NCBI GenBank assembly: GCA_947311845.1
Contig: CAMZMU010000063.1
Location: 61,557,833 to 61,621,832 of the forward strand
DNA length: 64,000 nt
Source: Poa pratensis
Lineage: Eukaryota; Streptophyta; Magnoliopsida; Poales; Poaceae
Reading direction: 5' to 3'
The notes beneath the pieces are model-generated. The model saw only the letters and a list, made by a program, of their open reading frames with translations, did no database searches and had not been told where the DNA came from. Both the position numbers and the translations under genes were made by a program. Of this stretch, positions 1 through 10,965 are shown one piece after another (the stretch's first letter is position 1; every line of letters starts with the position of its first letter).

Positions 1-128
1 TTTGAGGATTCTAATAATATAAAAAATTCTTGTAATTGTTTATATTTTTTTCCTATATATTTGGTCAAACTTCACAAAGTTTGAGTTTGACTAAACCCAG
101 AACGCAAAGTAATTGTAAACGGAGGGAG
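1..128. repeat. Right end of a Stowaway-like MITE
   Basis: The segment ends in CGGAGGGAG followed by TA (129-130), the usual terminus and target dinucleotide of grass Stowaway elements. The AT-rich body with TTTGACTAAACCC-type sequence fits such families. The left end lies outside the window. Confidence 0.6.
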
Positions 129-130
129 TA

Positions 131-1357
131 TTCAAGGAATTGAATGGGATTATACCGGATCCCGAAAAATTCCCATTAGTTCGCTTACCAAGCCGAATTT
201 TAATGGGATAGTTTCAGGATATTCCTAGAGACCCCTCATTTTATGTAAACTAAACCACTTCATCATACTAGTGATTGGGATGGAAGAGTATTTAAGAAGA
301 TTGCGTGATAGGAATGGTTCACATACTGTTGCTCCAAAGAAAGTTTACAAGTTTGAAATTTTAGCATTTTGTTTTAGCTTGTTTCTTTTCTAGAATGGAA
401 GAACATAGGCTTTATCTTATGATAGCTCTTTTTCATGTAATCTCACAAATTATTGTTGTCGTTTCTAACAGAGAAATCTAAATGAGAATTTCCGAATTTC
501 TTCATGAAAGCTATGACAAAGAACTATTCCTTTGGTGCAACAACCAACTGTACACCCATTCATGTGTTTTTCATGCCTATCAATTCAACATTCCATGATA
601 TCTATTTTAACATATTTTTGCGCCTGCTTATTTAGAGTGTGATCTGGAGCACTATCCCAGCCAACTTCGCATTTTATTTCCCAAGTTGACGCAAATTATC
701 GGCACGTGGTACAGCCAATTGAATTAGCTGCCACTTTGCTTCACTTTTCTCTCTCCCTGACCTTCCTATTCCCATTCCCACAAAGTTGACACACAAATCC
801 CTACTATGGCTATTGTGTTCATGCTCAAGGAGACCTCCACCGAATACATCCACCGCACTACATGCGTCTCATTGCATCTTATTACCAAACCATCCACGCT
901 ATCGTCAAGGGAGGTGCTAACGGAACACTCGGTCGTGTTAGTCGGGTCTCACCCAATTTTCGCAGTGTCCAACGACATCGAAGCATTATTACGGGGAGGT
1001 ATCAACATGGAGTGCACACACATGTGAGCAATTGACTTGCCCCTCTCATTGTCATTGTGGAGCGAGCGTCTTGATGCTCTTCGCGGCGTTGGCTTGGACG
1101 ACTACTATGTCGAAAACATATCTTTCATTTTTTTGGTTGATCCATGCTATTATTACATCATTTTTTCATACTTTTGCTTTGAATTTATATTGTTTTACAT
1201 CATTTTTATTAGAATAACCTATCAACCTAGTGCCAAGTGGCAATTGTTGTGTTTCTACCTATTTTTTCATCGCAGAAAATCCTCAGGTCCGTTCACGTAA
1301 AAAATCAGGGACAAAAAGGAAAACACAATAACTTTTAAAGACGAAAACGAAAATTAC
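131..1357. other. Stretch without a recognisable gene
   Basis: AT-rich sequence with only short open frames (longest under 90 codons) and no domain, splice pattern or repeat that I can name. It is the left flank of the large Ty3 element that follows; the last five bases before that element are given with it. Confidence 0.5.
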
Positions 1358-1362
1358 CGGAG

Positions 1363-1819
1363 TGACGAGGTGTGGACTCGGCAAATCCCTGGGTTGTGTA
1401 CCCCGGTTGATTGAGGGGAAGAGAGATGAGCGCTGGTGATCACGACGGCTGACAAGCAAGGCGTTTTACCCAGGTTCAGGCTCCCGGAGGATAACACCCT
1501 ACTTCCTGCTTGTCTGGTATTGAATGGCGAGTTGTGGCTACAATGGCGAGATGGCAATCTCGCTAGGGTTTGTGATGGCGGCTATGAGCTTACCCTAGAC
1601 GAGGGACCCTCCTAGCCTTTATATAGTAGGCTAGGTCTCAGGTGAACGGTGCCGATGGTGCTTACAAGCATGGTAGGAGTCGCATGACCTATCTGTCGAC
1701 TATCTTAGGCCGCACGTCGTCCTCCTTGGGCCTTCCTTGGGCCCTCGCCATAAGGTTGATAGGCTTGGCGTGCCCCAGGTATCCTCACCATGGGGTAGTC
1801 GAAGAGTAACCCCACGACA
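1363..1819 (-). repeat. 3' LTR of the Tat-lineage element
   Basis: 457 bp, beginning TGACGAGG and ending CCACGACA on the plus strand. It matches 25547-26004 throughout, with about seven substitutions and one single-base indel. It contains a TATATA motif near 1620 and a G-rich promoter-like segment. Confidence 0.92.
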
Positions 1820-1833
1820 GGAGCCCCCGAGTG
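1820..1833 (-). other. Polypurine tract of the Tat-lineage element
   Basis: On the minus strand the purine-rich CACTCGGGGGCTCC abuts the 3' LTR start TGTCGTGG, where plus-strand DNA synthesis is primed. The neighbouring 15-base core AAGCACTCGGGGGCT recurs in the tandem array at 6668-7600. Confidence 0.75.
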
Positions 1834-1999
1834 CTTAGTCGAATCGTAGAGTCGGGTAAAGGACTCCTTCCTCCTGGGCACGCCTTCTTCTTGAGTCAGA
1901 GACTTGTCGACTGCCTTGATGTCCTTCTTCTCGAGTTGATGTCTCGAACTTACTTTACGCAACTGATCTTGAATCTTTGAAAAATTTCGACTGCCTCTA

Positions 2000-2041
2000 T
2001 CGGGAGCGCGAACAGCGCTCCCGATGGGAGTAGCCCCCGAG
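2000..2041. repeat. Perfect hairpin followed by a PPT-like tract (copy 1)
   Basis: TCGGGAGCGC and GCGCTCCCGA form perfect 10-bp arms around GAACA (2000-2024), followed by a TAGCCCCCGA tract. A second copy with two arm mismatches lies at 4555-4597 inside an intron of the antisense gene, and a fragment is at about 2101-2119. Confidence 0.7.
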
Positions 2042-2627
2042 ATTAAGCTGAATTGCTTGCAATTGAGGTTAAACTCAATTTTTCTTCAGTCGAAAAGCCT
2101 GCTCCCGATGGGAGTAAAGAAGGGACTCGACTTGTTGGACCTGCTCCTGGCTTTGTGTGACTTACTTTGTGTATTCGGCCGGTTTGGCTTACTGTACGAG
2201 TTTATTCAGCTCTTGGAGCTTACTGAAGCTTTTTGCACTCGAATGAACTGTTCGAGTTCTCCATCAGCTCGTTGGCTTACTTGTGTAGGAGCTCGAACGG
2301 AGTTGCATCTTCAATTCAGCCAAGTGGCTTACTTTGCAAATCCAGTAAGGTTGGAGTTTGTATTCAGTCGAATGACCTACTTTGTTGGACTCGAATGGGC
2401 TTCGAGTGTTGCTGTGCTTTACTTTCTTGACGTCACTGCTGATGTTTCCTTTGTCTGCTGTCGATAGGACGTGACACTGTGGTCCCGTTGTCAGTGTTGA
2501 CCTGCGGTGACGCTTGCCGCTCTTTGATTTGACCGCAAGGCGCGAAATTTTCGCGGCGTGATGATGGCTTCCTCGTTTCCCGTGCGTAGTGGGCGGCGTG
2601 CTGCGGACGGTTGCGCTCTCCGCTTGC

Positions 2628-2704
2628 CACGTGTAGGGTCGGATGGATCGTGCCGTTTGGAGATGCTTATCCAATGGCCACGACCTTTCCAGTCCATGGT
2701 ATAA
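2628..2704 (+). promoter_or_regulatory. Putative antisense promoter: G-box, CCAAT box, TATA box
   Basis: CACGTG at 2628-2633, CCAAT at 2671-2675 and TATAA at 2700-2704 lie in that order on the plus strand. The ATG of the antisense spliced gene is at 2830, so a transcript starting about 30 bp after the TATA box would have a 5' UTR near 100 nt. The order and spacing fit a plant RNA polymerase II promoter facing against gag-pol. Function is inferred. Confidence 0.5.
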
Positions 2705-2829
2705 CACTTTAACCGTGGTGCGGGGAAAATTACCCTCGCACTGTTCTCGCCCTTTCCGTTCCAGAACGCATCTTCTTCCTTGCTCCCAAGCCTCTGTCCA
2801 CCGTTGCTGAACCACCATTTTCCGCGGCC

Positions 2830-5520
2830 ATGAAGAAAGCTTGCCTGCCGAAGGCCAAGAAGGGTGGCAAGGAGAAGGCCACCACCGACGCCGACGACGC
2901 TACCCTGAAGAGGGTGGACTGCGACTGGTCCAAGTCCTCCGTGAAGACGGCGGACCTCGTTGATCTGCGGGAGAAGGGGCTTCTTCCGCCATTAGACCAG
3001 ATGAAGACGCGCGCCCCGGGGAAAGAGGTAATCCCTTCCCCGCGCCAAGGCGAACGCGTTTGTTTCGTCGATTTCTTGCACAGGGGTTTCGCCTTTCCCC
3101 TCCACGATTTTGTTCGTGGTCTCCTGTACGCCTATGGGATTCAGATGCATGATCTGACTCCCAATGGCGTCTTGAGCATCGCGAGCTATATCGTGCTCTG
3201 CGAGTGCTTCTTGGGGATCGCTCCCAACTGGTTGTTGTGGAAGACGATCTTCAACGTGAAGCGCAATGTGGGGAGGGGGAAAGTTGTTTATCCCGTGGGT
3301 GGCTTCGGCATCCAAGTGCGTGGCGACATCAGCTTCTTCCAGATGAAGAAATCCGACTCCGTCCAAGGCTGGCGGAAGCGATGGTTCTACATCAGCTGCG
3401 AACAAGACGGACTCCCTGTCTTCGAGGTGGAGAAGCCGCTGAAGAAGTCGAATGCTTGGGCTCACGCCTTGTCGAGTGACGAGAGGGAGACTGTGAAGCC
3501 CTTTGTCTCGACCATCGCGAGTCTACTGACGAGGCTGGGCAAGGAGTCGGGTGGTATTCATCTGATTGCCACCTTCCTTCGGATGCAAGTGCAACCACTC
3601 CGTGCTCGCATCCACCCGATGTGGGAGGACCAAGGCGTCAACGATCCCACTCGCTTGTCTTCGGCAATTCTGAGTGACGAGGAGGTCATGCAGAAGGTGA
3701 GAGCCATCACCAGCCTTCGGGCAGCCGACCCCTGCAACGTCAAATGTCCCGTAGTTCCTTACGGGTCAGAAAATCCTTTGCCTGAGGTAAGTTCTTCTCT
3801 TGTATGTAGACATCTCTGTTTCGCTTGCTTTTCCTTTACTCGAATTGCTTCTTTTGGATGACAGGGTCACCTGAATGTGTCGTGCCTTCCTCCTCTGATG
3901 GAGAATGGCCCTCACGAAGAGGCCGCGTTCCCAGAAGAGGAACCGGCAGATGATGATGAACTTCCTTCAGCGCACTCTCTTGTGGAAGAGCTGGAGGAAG
4001 TCGAAGTTGATGAAGAAGAGTCTCGGCCGCAGAAGCGCCCACGACACGAGAGGGTGGACTCTGCTTCGACGAGTTCTCCTCCCAGGCGTGCGGCTGCGGA
4101 GGAAGATGATGACACGGGTTCTTCCTCTCTGAGCGCCAAGGACCCGAAGCGTGCTCAGCAACCAATGACGGTGAACCCTCTTGCTTCGGCTCCTCCCATT
4201 GAATTTGGCAGGATGGCCTCCGTCTCCTGGACAGTGACGAAGACGACACATGAGGTAAAGTATATGTCCACTCGAAGTTTTCCACTTGCTATCTTCAAGG
4301 CGTTTCCTGATTGTCATCTATCTTCATTTCTTCAGTGATATGCTGTCACTCAGTCTCTCTCCGCGTGGCTTGGAACACGCTTCAGCTCCTCCCATTGAAG
4401 AGAGACAGTCGGACGTCCAGATGCGAGTGCCGCAGTCACGACAGAAGTAGCTAAAGCTTCGACTTCTGTCGTTCCTGACGAGCTTGTCGTTCCAACACCT
4501 AGTTCAGCTTCGATCCAAGAGCATGTAAGTGCCTTTTTTCTGTGTATGTTGTCATTGGGAGCGCGAACAGTGCTCCCGATGGGAGTAGCCCCCAAGGCTG
4601 TGTGCGACTAGAATAGTGGGCACAGACTAAGAATTTTCTGTGTTTCTGCAGCCCTTCTACCGCCAGCAGGTGTCAACGGCCGAAGCCTACATTCGGCTGG
4701 AGAAGGAGAGGAATCAACTCCTTGCTGACCTGAAGCAGGCGAAGCGTAAATGCTCCTCTGATACCTTTTGTATTGACTTGCTGTTTGTTTTGCTATCTCA
4801 CTGTCTATCTGCTCGCAGTCGATCAGGAGGATGCCACCTCTCGGATGAGTATGCTGGAGCAGGAGAACAAAAGTGCCAAGAAAGCACTCGAAGAGGCCAA
4901 GAAGCGCGAAGATGACATGCGCGACTTAGAGAAGACTCAGGTGGAGCGTTTGCTCACGCTCGCCGACGTTGTTGGTCGTAAGTGCTCGTAGCCTTGAACT
5001 AACATGCTTTGATCTTTTGTCGAATGCTGACCCTTTGCTTGGATACAGGTGCTTGTGGTGGCACTCCTCCTGCTGAGGCTTCCAGCGAAAACCAGACCCT
5101 GGAACAGGCTGTGGGCTTCCTCGACCGTGTCTACGCTTACGCTTTGGCTGCGCTGGCCAAGTCTACTGGAGCCCTGACGACCGTTCACAAGGGCATCTTT
5201 CCCAGCCGGCCAGTGCCAAGCGATGTCGACACTCTTGCCGTGCCATTCGGCTCCGAGTCCACCATAATGACGGATACACCCGCACCCAGACGGTACGCGG
5301 CTCGGAGCTTACTTTCCAACTTCTTCTCGGGCATCAGGTTGCGGGTGACTTTAGCAAGGTCGTCAGCCATTTCCCCAAGAGGCCTGATGGCAAAATGCTG
5401 TCGCTGAAGGAAGTGAAGCCTGAAGCGAGTCGCCTGGCTCAGGAGGTTGTATCACTTTTTGAAAAGTGGGTGGCCAAGCAAGCTGAAGTAGCAGCTCACA
5501 AGGGTAGAGCCGTGTCTTAG
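2830..5520 (+). pseudogene. Antisense spliced gene 1 of the Tat element (putative gypsy-type transposon domain, coiled coil)
   Basis: It lies opposite to gag-pol. Predicted exons are 2830-3786, 3865-4254, 4336-4524, 4652-4745, 4819-4977 and 5049-5520. All junctions are GT/AG, and the phases across exons 1-2, 3-4, 4-5 and 5-6 agree. ATG 2830 sits in GCGGCCATGA. Exon 1 encodes a basic N-terminus and a conserved region with CECFLGIAPNWLLWKTIF, matching what I recall of the Pfam family 'putative gypsy type transposon' (PF04195). Exon 2 is acidic and serine-rich with a basic RPQKRPRHER patch that could be a nuclear signal. Exons 4-5 form a coiled coil (LEKERNQLLADLKQAKR onward). Exon 6 is a helical C-terminal module. 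It is broken here: exon 2 runs into TGA in exon 3 in the expected phase, exon 3 shifts frame near 4420, and exon 6 shifts between about 5240 and 5265. The stop is 5518-5520. The biochemical role is unknown. Confidence 0.75.
4555..4597. repeat. Hairpin plus PPT-like tract (copy 2)
   Basis: A diverged copy of 2000-2041: TTGGGAGCGC, loop GAACA, GTGCTCCCGA, then TAGCCCCCAA. It lies within predicted intron 3 (4525-4651) of the antisense gene. Confidence 0.65.
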
Positions 5521-5756
5521 GCTAATTGATGCCTTAGTCGAACATGACTTTTGTAATGAACCTTTAGCCTTAATATTTTTCCTTCTCTGGGATCTTTTGC
5601 TCATGACTTGTAAAAACTTTGCTTTTGCTTGCATGGAGTCGAAAACTACTCTGCATCGAGTGTATTTTGGTCCTTCTGTTGGATCAATGTTTTGCTGCTT
5701 GACTCGCTTCCTTGTTGAAAACAGGAAGGGTTGCACGTAGACCTTGGAAGGAACGA

Positions 5757-6577
5757 ATGGCCAGAAATCGCTCCAACTCCAGCCGCCCCTCGACGGAGGG
5801 TTGTACGACGTCCTCATCCCGCTCGAAGTCGGAACGACCAGAAGTTGATATCATGGATGAGGAATCGAATCAATGACTTGGAGAAGCTTTTGAAGGATAA
5901 GCAGAAGGAACTCGACCAATTGAAGGCACGACCTGCTCCTTCGACTGAACGCGAGCAGTATTTGATCGATCAGATGGATTTGATCTGTCGACAGCTGCAG
6001 AGTGAGTTTTCTTCGTACTATGCAGTTATTGCTGTCAGGCCGAAATGCTAGCCTAATGTTGCTTGATGGCGCTGCATATGTGAATCCCGACTGGAGGGCT
6101 GAGCAGCGCTGAGTGGATGAGCATGTCGAACGAGAAGCGAAGGGAACTGCATCGGGTGCGCAATACTTCTGGTCAGATACGCCCAAGGCTAAGGTGCTGG
6201 CGTTGATGTTGGATCGCGTCTGGCGAGCGGCCGTGTTACTCCTTGGTTGCCAGAAGACCTTGTCGAGGCTGCATCGTGCGATGTTTCCTCACAATCCGCA
6301 GCCGCAAGGAGTTCCCGCGTTGATGGACATGTTCCGGGATGGTGCGGGTGTGAAGCAGGCTGTCCACGCCCAGCTCGTGGGTGGAGCTAACATTGCCCTG
6401 GCATACTTCCGCAAGCACCGGCCATATTTCAACCTTGAAAAGGTTGTTGGCGGCTTGCCGGATCAAGAGCACTACACCGAGTCCTTGCCGTTCGCCAGGC
6501 GGATGGTCGAAGATGTACAACGCCACACCGAGCGGCTAGTAGGTCCACTGGATGCACCCAAAGATGAACCTGTATGA
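5757..6577 (+). pseudogene. Antisense gene 2 of the Tat element (coiled coil plus a module shared with gene 1)
   Basis: A second plus-strand gene starting about 240 bp after gene 1. ATG 5757 (GAACGAATGG) opens a Ser/Arg-rich N-terminus (MARNRSNSSRPSTEG). The frame then shifts at about 5830-5870 into a coiled coil (INDLEKLLKDKQKELDQLKA). A donor GTGAGT follows 6001; the acceptor is uncertain. The last exon has an in-frame TGA at 6110-6112, then stays open to TGA 6575-6577. It encodes LDRVWRAAVLLLG, then FPHNPQPQ, then VGGANIALAYFRKHRP. This module parallels the gene 1 C-terminus (LDRVYAYALAALA, then FPSRPVPS), so the two genes look like partial duplicates; gene 2 lacks the large N-terminal domain. 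Function unknown. Confidence 0.6.
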
Positions 6578-6667
6578 TAGAAAAAGACAGGAAAACGTGT
6601 TGTACGCAAACGCGATGTATGTGAATGTATATAATTCTTTCGAGTAATAGAGTACTCCTTTGTTGAT

Positions 6668-7600
6668 TCTGGGCGGCGCAGCCCCCGAGCGGATCGAGTG
6701 CGGCCTAGGATTTTGAGAGGCGAACCCGTGCGGCGCAGCCCCCGAGTGCCTCGTGTGCGGCCAAGGTGTTTCGAGTCAGACCTGTGCGGCGCAGCCCCCG
6801 AGTGCTCGGGTGGCGACCTAGGTTTTCGAGTTGGACCTGCACGGCGCAGCCCCCGAGTGCGTCGGGTGACGGCCTAGGTGTTTCGAGTCAGACCTGTGCG
6901 GCGCAGCCCCCGAGTGCTTCGGGTGGCGACCAAGGTTTTCGAGTTGGACCTGTATGCGCAGCCCCCGAGTGCTTCGGGTGCGGCCTAGGTTTGACTTAGA
7001 CCTGTGCGGCGCAGCCCCCGAGTGCTTCGGGTGGCGACCAAGGATTTTTGAGTTGGACCTGTATGGCGCAGCCCCCGAGTGCTTCGGGTGCGGCCTAGGT
7101 TTGACTTAGACCTGTGCGGCGCAGCCCCCGAGTGCTTCGGGTGACGGCCAAGGTTTTTCGAGTTGGACCTGTATGGCGCAGCCCCCGAGTGCTTCGGGTG
7201 CGGCCTAGGTTTGACTTAGACCTGTGCGGCGCAGCCCCCGAGTGCTTCGGGTGGCGACCAAGGATTTTTGAGTTGGACCTGTATGGCGCAGCCCCCGAGT
7301 GCTTCGGGTGCGGCCTAGGTTTGACTTAGACCTGTGCGGCGCAGCCCCCGAGTGCTTCGGGTGGCGACCAAGGATTTTTGAGTTGGACCTGTATGGCGCA
7401 GCCCCCGAGTGCTTCGGGTGCGGCCTAGGTTTGACTTAGACCTGTGCGGCGCAGCCCCCGAGTGCTTCGGGTGCGGCCAAGGTTTTTCGAGTTGACCTGT
7501 ATGGGCAGCCCCCGAGTGCTTCGGGTGCGGCCTAGGTTTCGACTTGGACCTGTATGGCGCAGCCCCGAGTGCGTCGGGTGACGGCCTAGGTTTATGTTGC
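6668..7600. repeat. Tandem array of about 17 units of ~55 bp with a 110-bp higher-order period
   Basis: Each unit carries GCAGCCCCCGAGTGCTTCGG. Two unit types alternate: one ends in a GGCGACCAAGG-type segment, the other in CGGCCTAGG with TTGACTTAGACC. TTGACTTAGA recurs at 6991, 7101, 7211, 7321 and 7431, exactly 110 bp apart, so the middle is a homogenised dimer array. The ends are more diverged. It lies in the untranslated 3' region of the Tat element; such regions are known sources of satellite DNA. Open frames through it are by-products of the repeat. Confidence 0.9.
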
Positions 7601-7776
7601 TTTTTGACTAAAAAAGTAAAGGGGAGAGCTTGTTCCACAAATCACTTCATTGATTTTTGCGAGCAGGCCGCCTCATTAAAACCCTTCCAGTCCCCTCAGG
7701 TACCCTGGTAAGGGAAAGAGTGCGTCTGGAACCTGCCGCCTCTTGACATGTATGCTTTGTTACAATGGGGAGTCGA

Positions 7777-9580
7777 CTAGGCGTAGAAGCGGCGCAGTTG
7801 CGCAACGTTCCACGGGTTGTGCAGACTGTCCCTGTCTTCGAGTCCTTCAGCGGTAGCTCCGCCGCCGATTGCCTCTGTCACGATGTATGGACCCTCCCAC
7901 GGGGAGGCGAGTTTGTGCACCTTCTTCTGTTTGAGGCGGAGGACAAGGTCGCCAGGGACGAACGATCTGGGCCGCAGTCGCCGCCCGTGGTAGTTGCGAG
8001 GTCTTGTTGGTACACGGCTGTGCGGGTAAGGGCGATGTCGCGTGCTTCGTCCAGGGTATCCATGTCGTCCTCGAGTGCCTCTTCTGCGTCGGACTCGTCG
8101 TAGGCCACCACTCGGGGTGCGTCGAACTTGATGTCGCATGGCATGATTGCTTCTGCGCCGTAGACCATGAAGAATGGCGTGTACTGAGTGGATCTGTTTG
8201 GCGTAGTGCGTAGACTCCACAGCACAGATGGCAGCTCTTCGACCCAGGCGCCTGCAGCGCGCCTCAATGGTACTCGCAGGCGCTTCTTGATGCCCTTGCA
8301 GACTAGCCATTGGACTTTTCGACTTGCCGTTGGACTGCGGGTGCGAGACAGATGCGTAGTTGAGCTTGATGCCTTGCTCAGAGCAGAAGTCCTTGAACTC
8401 TTCGGCTGTGAAGTTCGTGCCGTTGTCGGTGATGATGCTGTGCGGCACTCCAAACCTGAAGATGATCGACCTGATGAAGTTAACTGCCGAGGAGGCAGTC
8501 GAACTTGTGATAGGCACGGCTTCGATCCACTTCGTGAACTTGTCGACTGCCACCAAGAGATGAGTGTGTCCTCCCGGAGAGGACTTCTTGAGTGGACCCA
8601 CCATGTCGAGCCCCCATTGAGCGAAGGGCCAGGCGAGTGGTATGGTCTTCAGTGCTGATGCGGTGCGTGCGGCTTGTTGGCGAACTCCTGGCAGCCGAGA
8701 CATTTCCTCACGAGTTCTTCTGCGTCTTGCATTGCGGTGGGCCAGTAGAACCCGGCTCGTAAGGCTTTGGCCACTAAGGCTCGACTGCTGGCGTGATGCC
8801 CGCAGATGCCAGCGTGGATCTCGAGTAAGATGGCTTGACCGTCGACTGGGTCGATGCACCTTTGGAGGACTCCCGAGATGCTTCGCTTGTAGAGCTCCCC
8901 GTTGATGACGGTGAAGCCCTTGGAGCGGCGGATGACGCGCTTGGCTTCGACTGGGTTTGTTGGCACCCTCTGCTGCAGTATGTAAGCCAGGTATGGGCTC
9001 GTCCATGTGGGCTCGATCAGCATTACCTCCATAGGCTCCTTCTCCGTGCTGGGCGGGTCGGTGGTGCTCGTTGTTGATGTAGAGGATCCTGGCGCGGGCC
9101 GGAGCTTGACGGAGCGTTGCGTGATGCACTCGAGGAAGACTCCGGGTGGCACCGCGCTTTGTTGAGCCCAGGTTGGCGAGTCGGCTTCCTCGTTGCTCTC
9201 GCGGCCGATGTGCCGCAGCTCGCAGCCGTCGAAGGTGCCTTCCAGCTGGTTGTACAGGTCCCTGTAGGCGATCATGTTGTCGGCGATGGCGTCACATTGC
9301 TTCATGGTTTGCTGCACGACGAGGTAGGAGTCTCCGTAGATCATGAGGTGAGTGGCGCCGCAGTTTTGGCCATCCGCATGCCGTGGATCAGGGCCTCGTA
9401 CTCTGCCTCGTTGTTGGAGGGTGTTGGGAAGTTCATCTGCAGCACGTACTCAGCTTGTCGCCTTTGGGTGAGATGAGGACGACTCCCGCCCCTGCTGATC
9501 TGAACTTTTGGAGCCGTCGAAGTACATTGTCCATGCGTTGGACAGGTCGGGTACGTCTGGTAGCTGGGCCTCTATCCACT
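7777..9580 (-). pseudogene. pol 3' part: second (archaeal-type) RNase H and integrase
   Basis: Read leftward from about 9580. First is an RNase H with catalytic-type residues in YFDGS, NNEAEYEAL and YGDSYLVV, spread over shifted frames; this is the extra RNase H typical of Tat elements. The integrase zinc-binding region follows (HAGICGHHASS, CLGCQEF), then the core with QWGLDMVGP and ITDNGTNF carrying the first two catalytic Asp residues. The frame breaks at about 8310-8325, where the catalytic Glu is expected after HPQSNG; downstream integrase sequence (VLWSLRTTPN, FFMVYGAEAIMPCD) continues in another frame. A C-terminal stretch ending NVAQLRRFYA stops at 7777. Not functional as it stands. 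Confidence 0.85.
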
Positions 9581-10905
9581 CGGTGGTGAATCTGGAAGCA
9601 CCTGGGCCTTGATTGACTTCGGGTGCGCGTACTTCAGCCCCCAGGGCCCTAGCTCAACAACCCACTTGGCGACTCGTCCTGTCGCGGCTTGGTTGGTGAG
9701 GATGTCGGAGAGCCCGGAGGAGCTTACTACCGTGATGGAGTGCTCGGAGAAGTAGTGGACGACCTTCCTTGATGTCATGAAGACTCCGTACGCTAGCTTC
9801 TGGTAGTGCGGGTACCGCTGCTTGGACAAGGTTAGCACCTCACTGAGGTAGTAGACGGGCCGCTGAACAGGGTGACTGTGTCCTTCTTCTTCTCGTTCGA
9901 CTACGAGTACCGTGCTGACCACCCTGTTCGTGGCTGACACGTAGAGGTATAGCGGCTCGTTCTCCAGTGGCGCCACCAGTACTGGGGAAGTCGTGAGGTT
10001 TTCTTGAGTTGGTCGAACGCGTCTTGCGCTTCTTCTGTCCACTCGAACTTGTCTGTCTTTTTCATCAGTTGGTAGAAAGGCAGGGCCTTTTCTCCCAACT
10101 TACTAATGAACCGGCTGAGAGCTGCGACTCGGCCGGCTAGGCGTTGCACCTCATGAAGCTTGGTCGGTGCTGGCATTGCGAGTATGTTTTGCACCTTCTC
10201 GGGTTGGCTTCGATTCCTCTTGCAGAGACGAGGTACCCGAGCAGTTCTCCGGCTGGCACGCCGAAGACACACTTGTCCGGGTTCAGCTTGATCTGATACT
10301 CGTTGAGGGCGGCGAAGACCTTGCGGAGGTCGGCGATGAGAGTGTCCTCCGTTCGAGTGGTGACGACTATGTCGTCGACGTAGACTTGGACGATCTCTCC
10401 GATTAGCCCCTTTAGGCAGGCTTGCATTGTGCGCTGGTACGTGGCTCCAGCGTTCTTCAACCCGAAGGGCATCGTCTGGTAGCAGAAGACGCCATGGGTG
10501 TGATGAATGCAGTCTTCTCTTCATCGTCGACGTTCATCCTGATCTGCTGGTACCCTGAGTAGGCGTCCAGGAAGGATAGGCGTGCGCAGCCTGCAGTCGA
10601 GTCGATGATCTGGTCTATCCGCGGAGCGGGAAATGGTCCTTGGGGCAGCATTTGTTGAGGGCGGTGAAGTCGACGCACATGCGGAGTTTCTTCGTCTTCT
10701 TCTTCTCCACCAGGACCGGGTTCGCTACCCAGTCCGAGTCCTTGATCTCTCGGATGAATTTGGCGTGGAGCAGTCGATCGATCTCCTTGCTTATTTCATC
10801 TCGTTTGGGTCCTGAAAAGCGTCGCATGGTCTGCTTGACGGGTCTGGCGTCCTTGTGGACGCGTAAAGAGTGCTCGGCGAGGTTCCTGGGTATGCCTGGC
10901 ATGTC
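9572..10905 (-). pseudogene. pol middle part: reverse transcriptase and RNase H
   Basis: Reverse transcriptase motifs appear in order on the minus strand: VLVEKKKTKKLRMCVDFTAL, FLDAYSGYQQI, MPFGLKNAGATYQ and catalytic YVDDIVV, then LLGYLVSARGIEANP. The connection and RNase H region follows (FISKLGEKALPFYQLMKK, LYLYVSATNRVVSTVLV, RPVYYLSEVL). The enzyme would copy element RNA into DNA inside virus-like particles. The coding region is spread over at least three frames (breaks near 10640, 10470 and 10020), so the copy is dead. Confidence 0.88.
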
Positions 10906-10965
10906 AGAAGGTTGCCAGGCGAAGATCTCCCAGTTCTCACGTAGAAACTCGACGAGCGCGCTTTC

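Noticed and set aside
806..1300. Short frames of 60-90 codons
   Set aside because: No homology, no context and no splice support; length is within chance for this composition.
2264..2818. 184-codon minus-strand frame
   Set aside because: It overlaps the promoter and leader of the antisense gene, has no recognisable domain and lies in the untranslated 3' region of the element.
6766..7638. Repetitive open frames and a possible CRISPR-like array
   Set aside because: Units are contiguous without unique spacers and the frames simply follow the repeat; it is a tandem array in a plant retrotransposon.
7765..9476. Plus-strand frames of 110-160 codons over pol
   Set aside because: Shadows of the integrase and RNase H coding on the minus strand.
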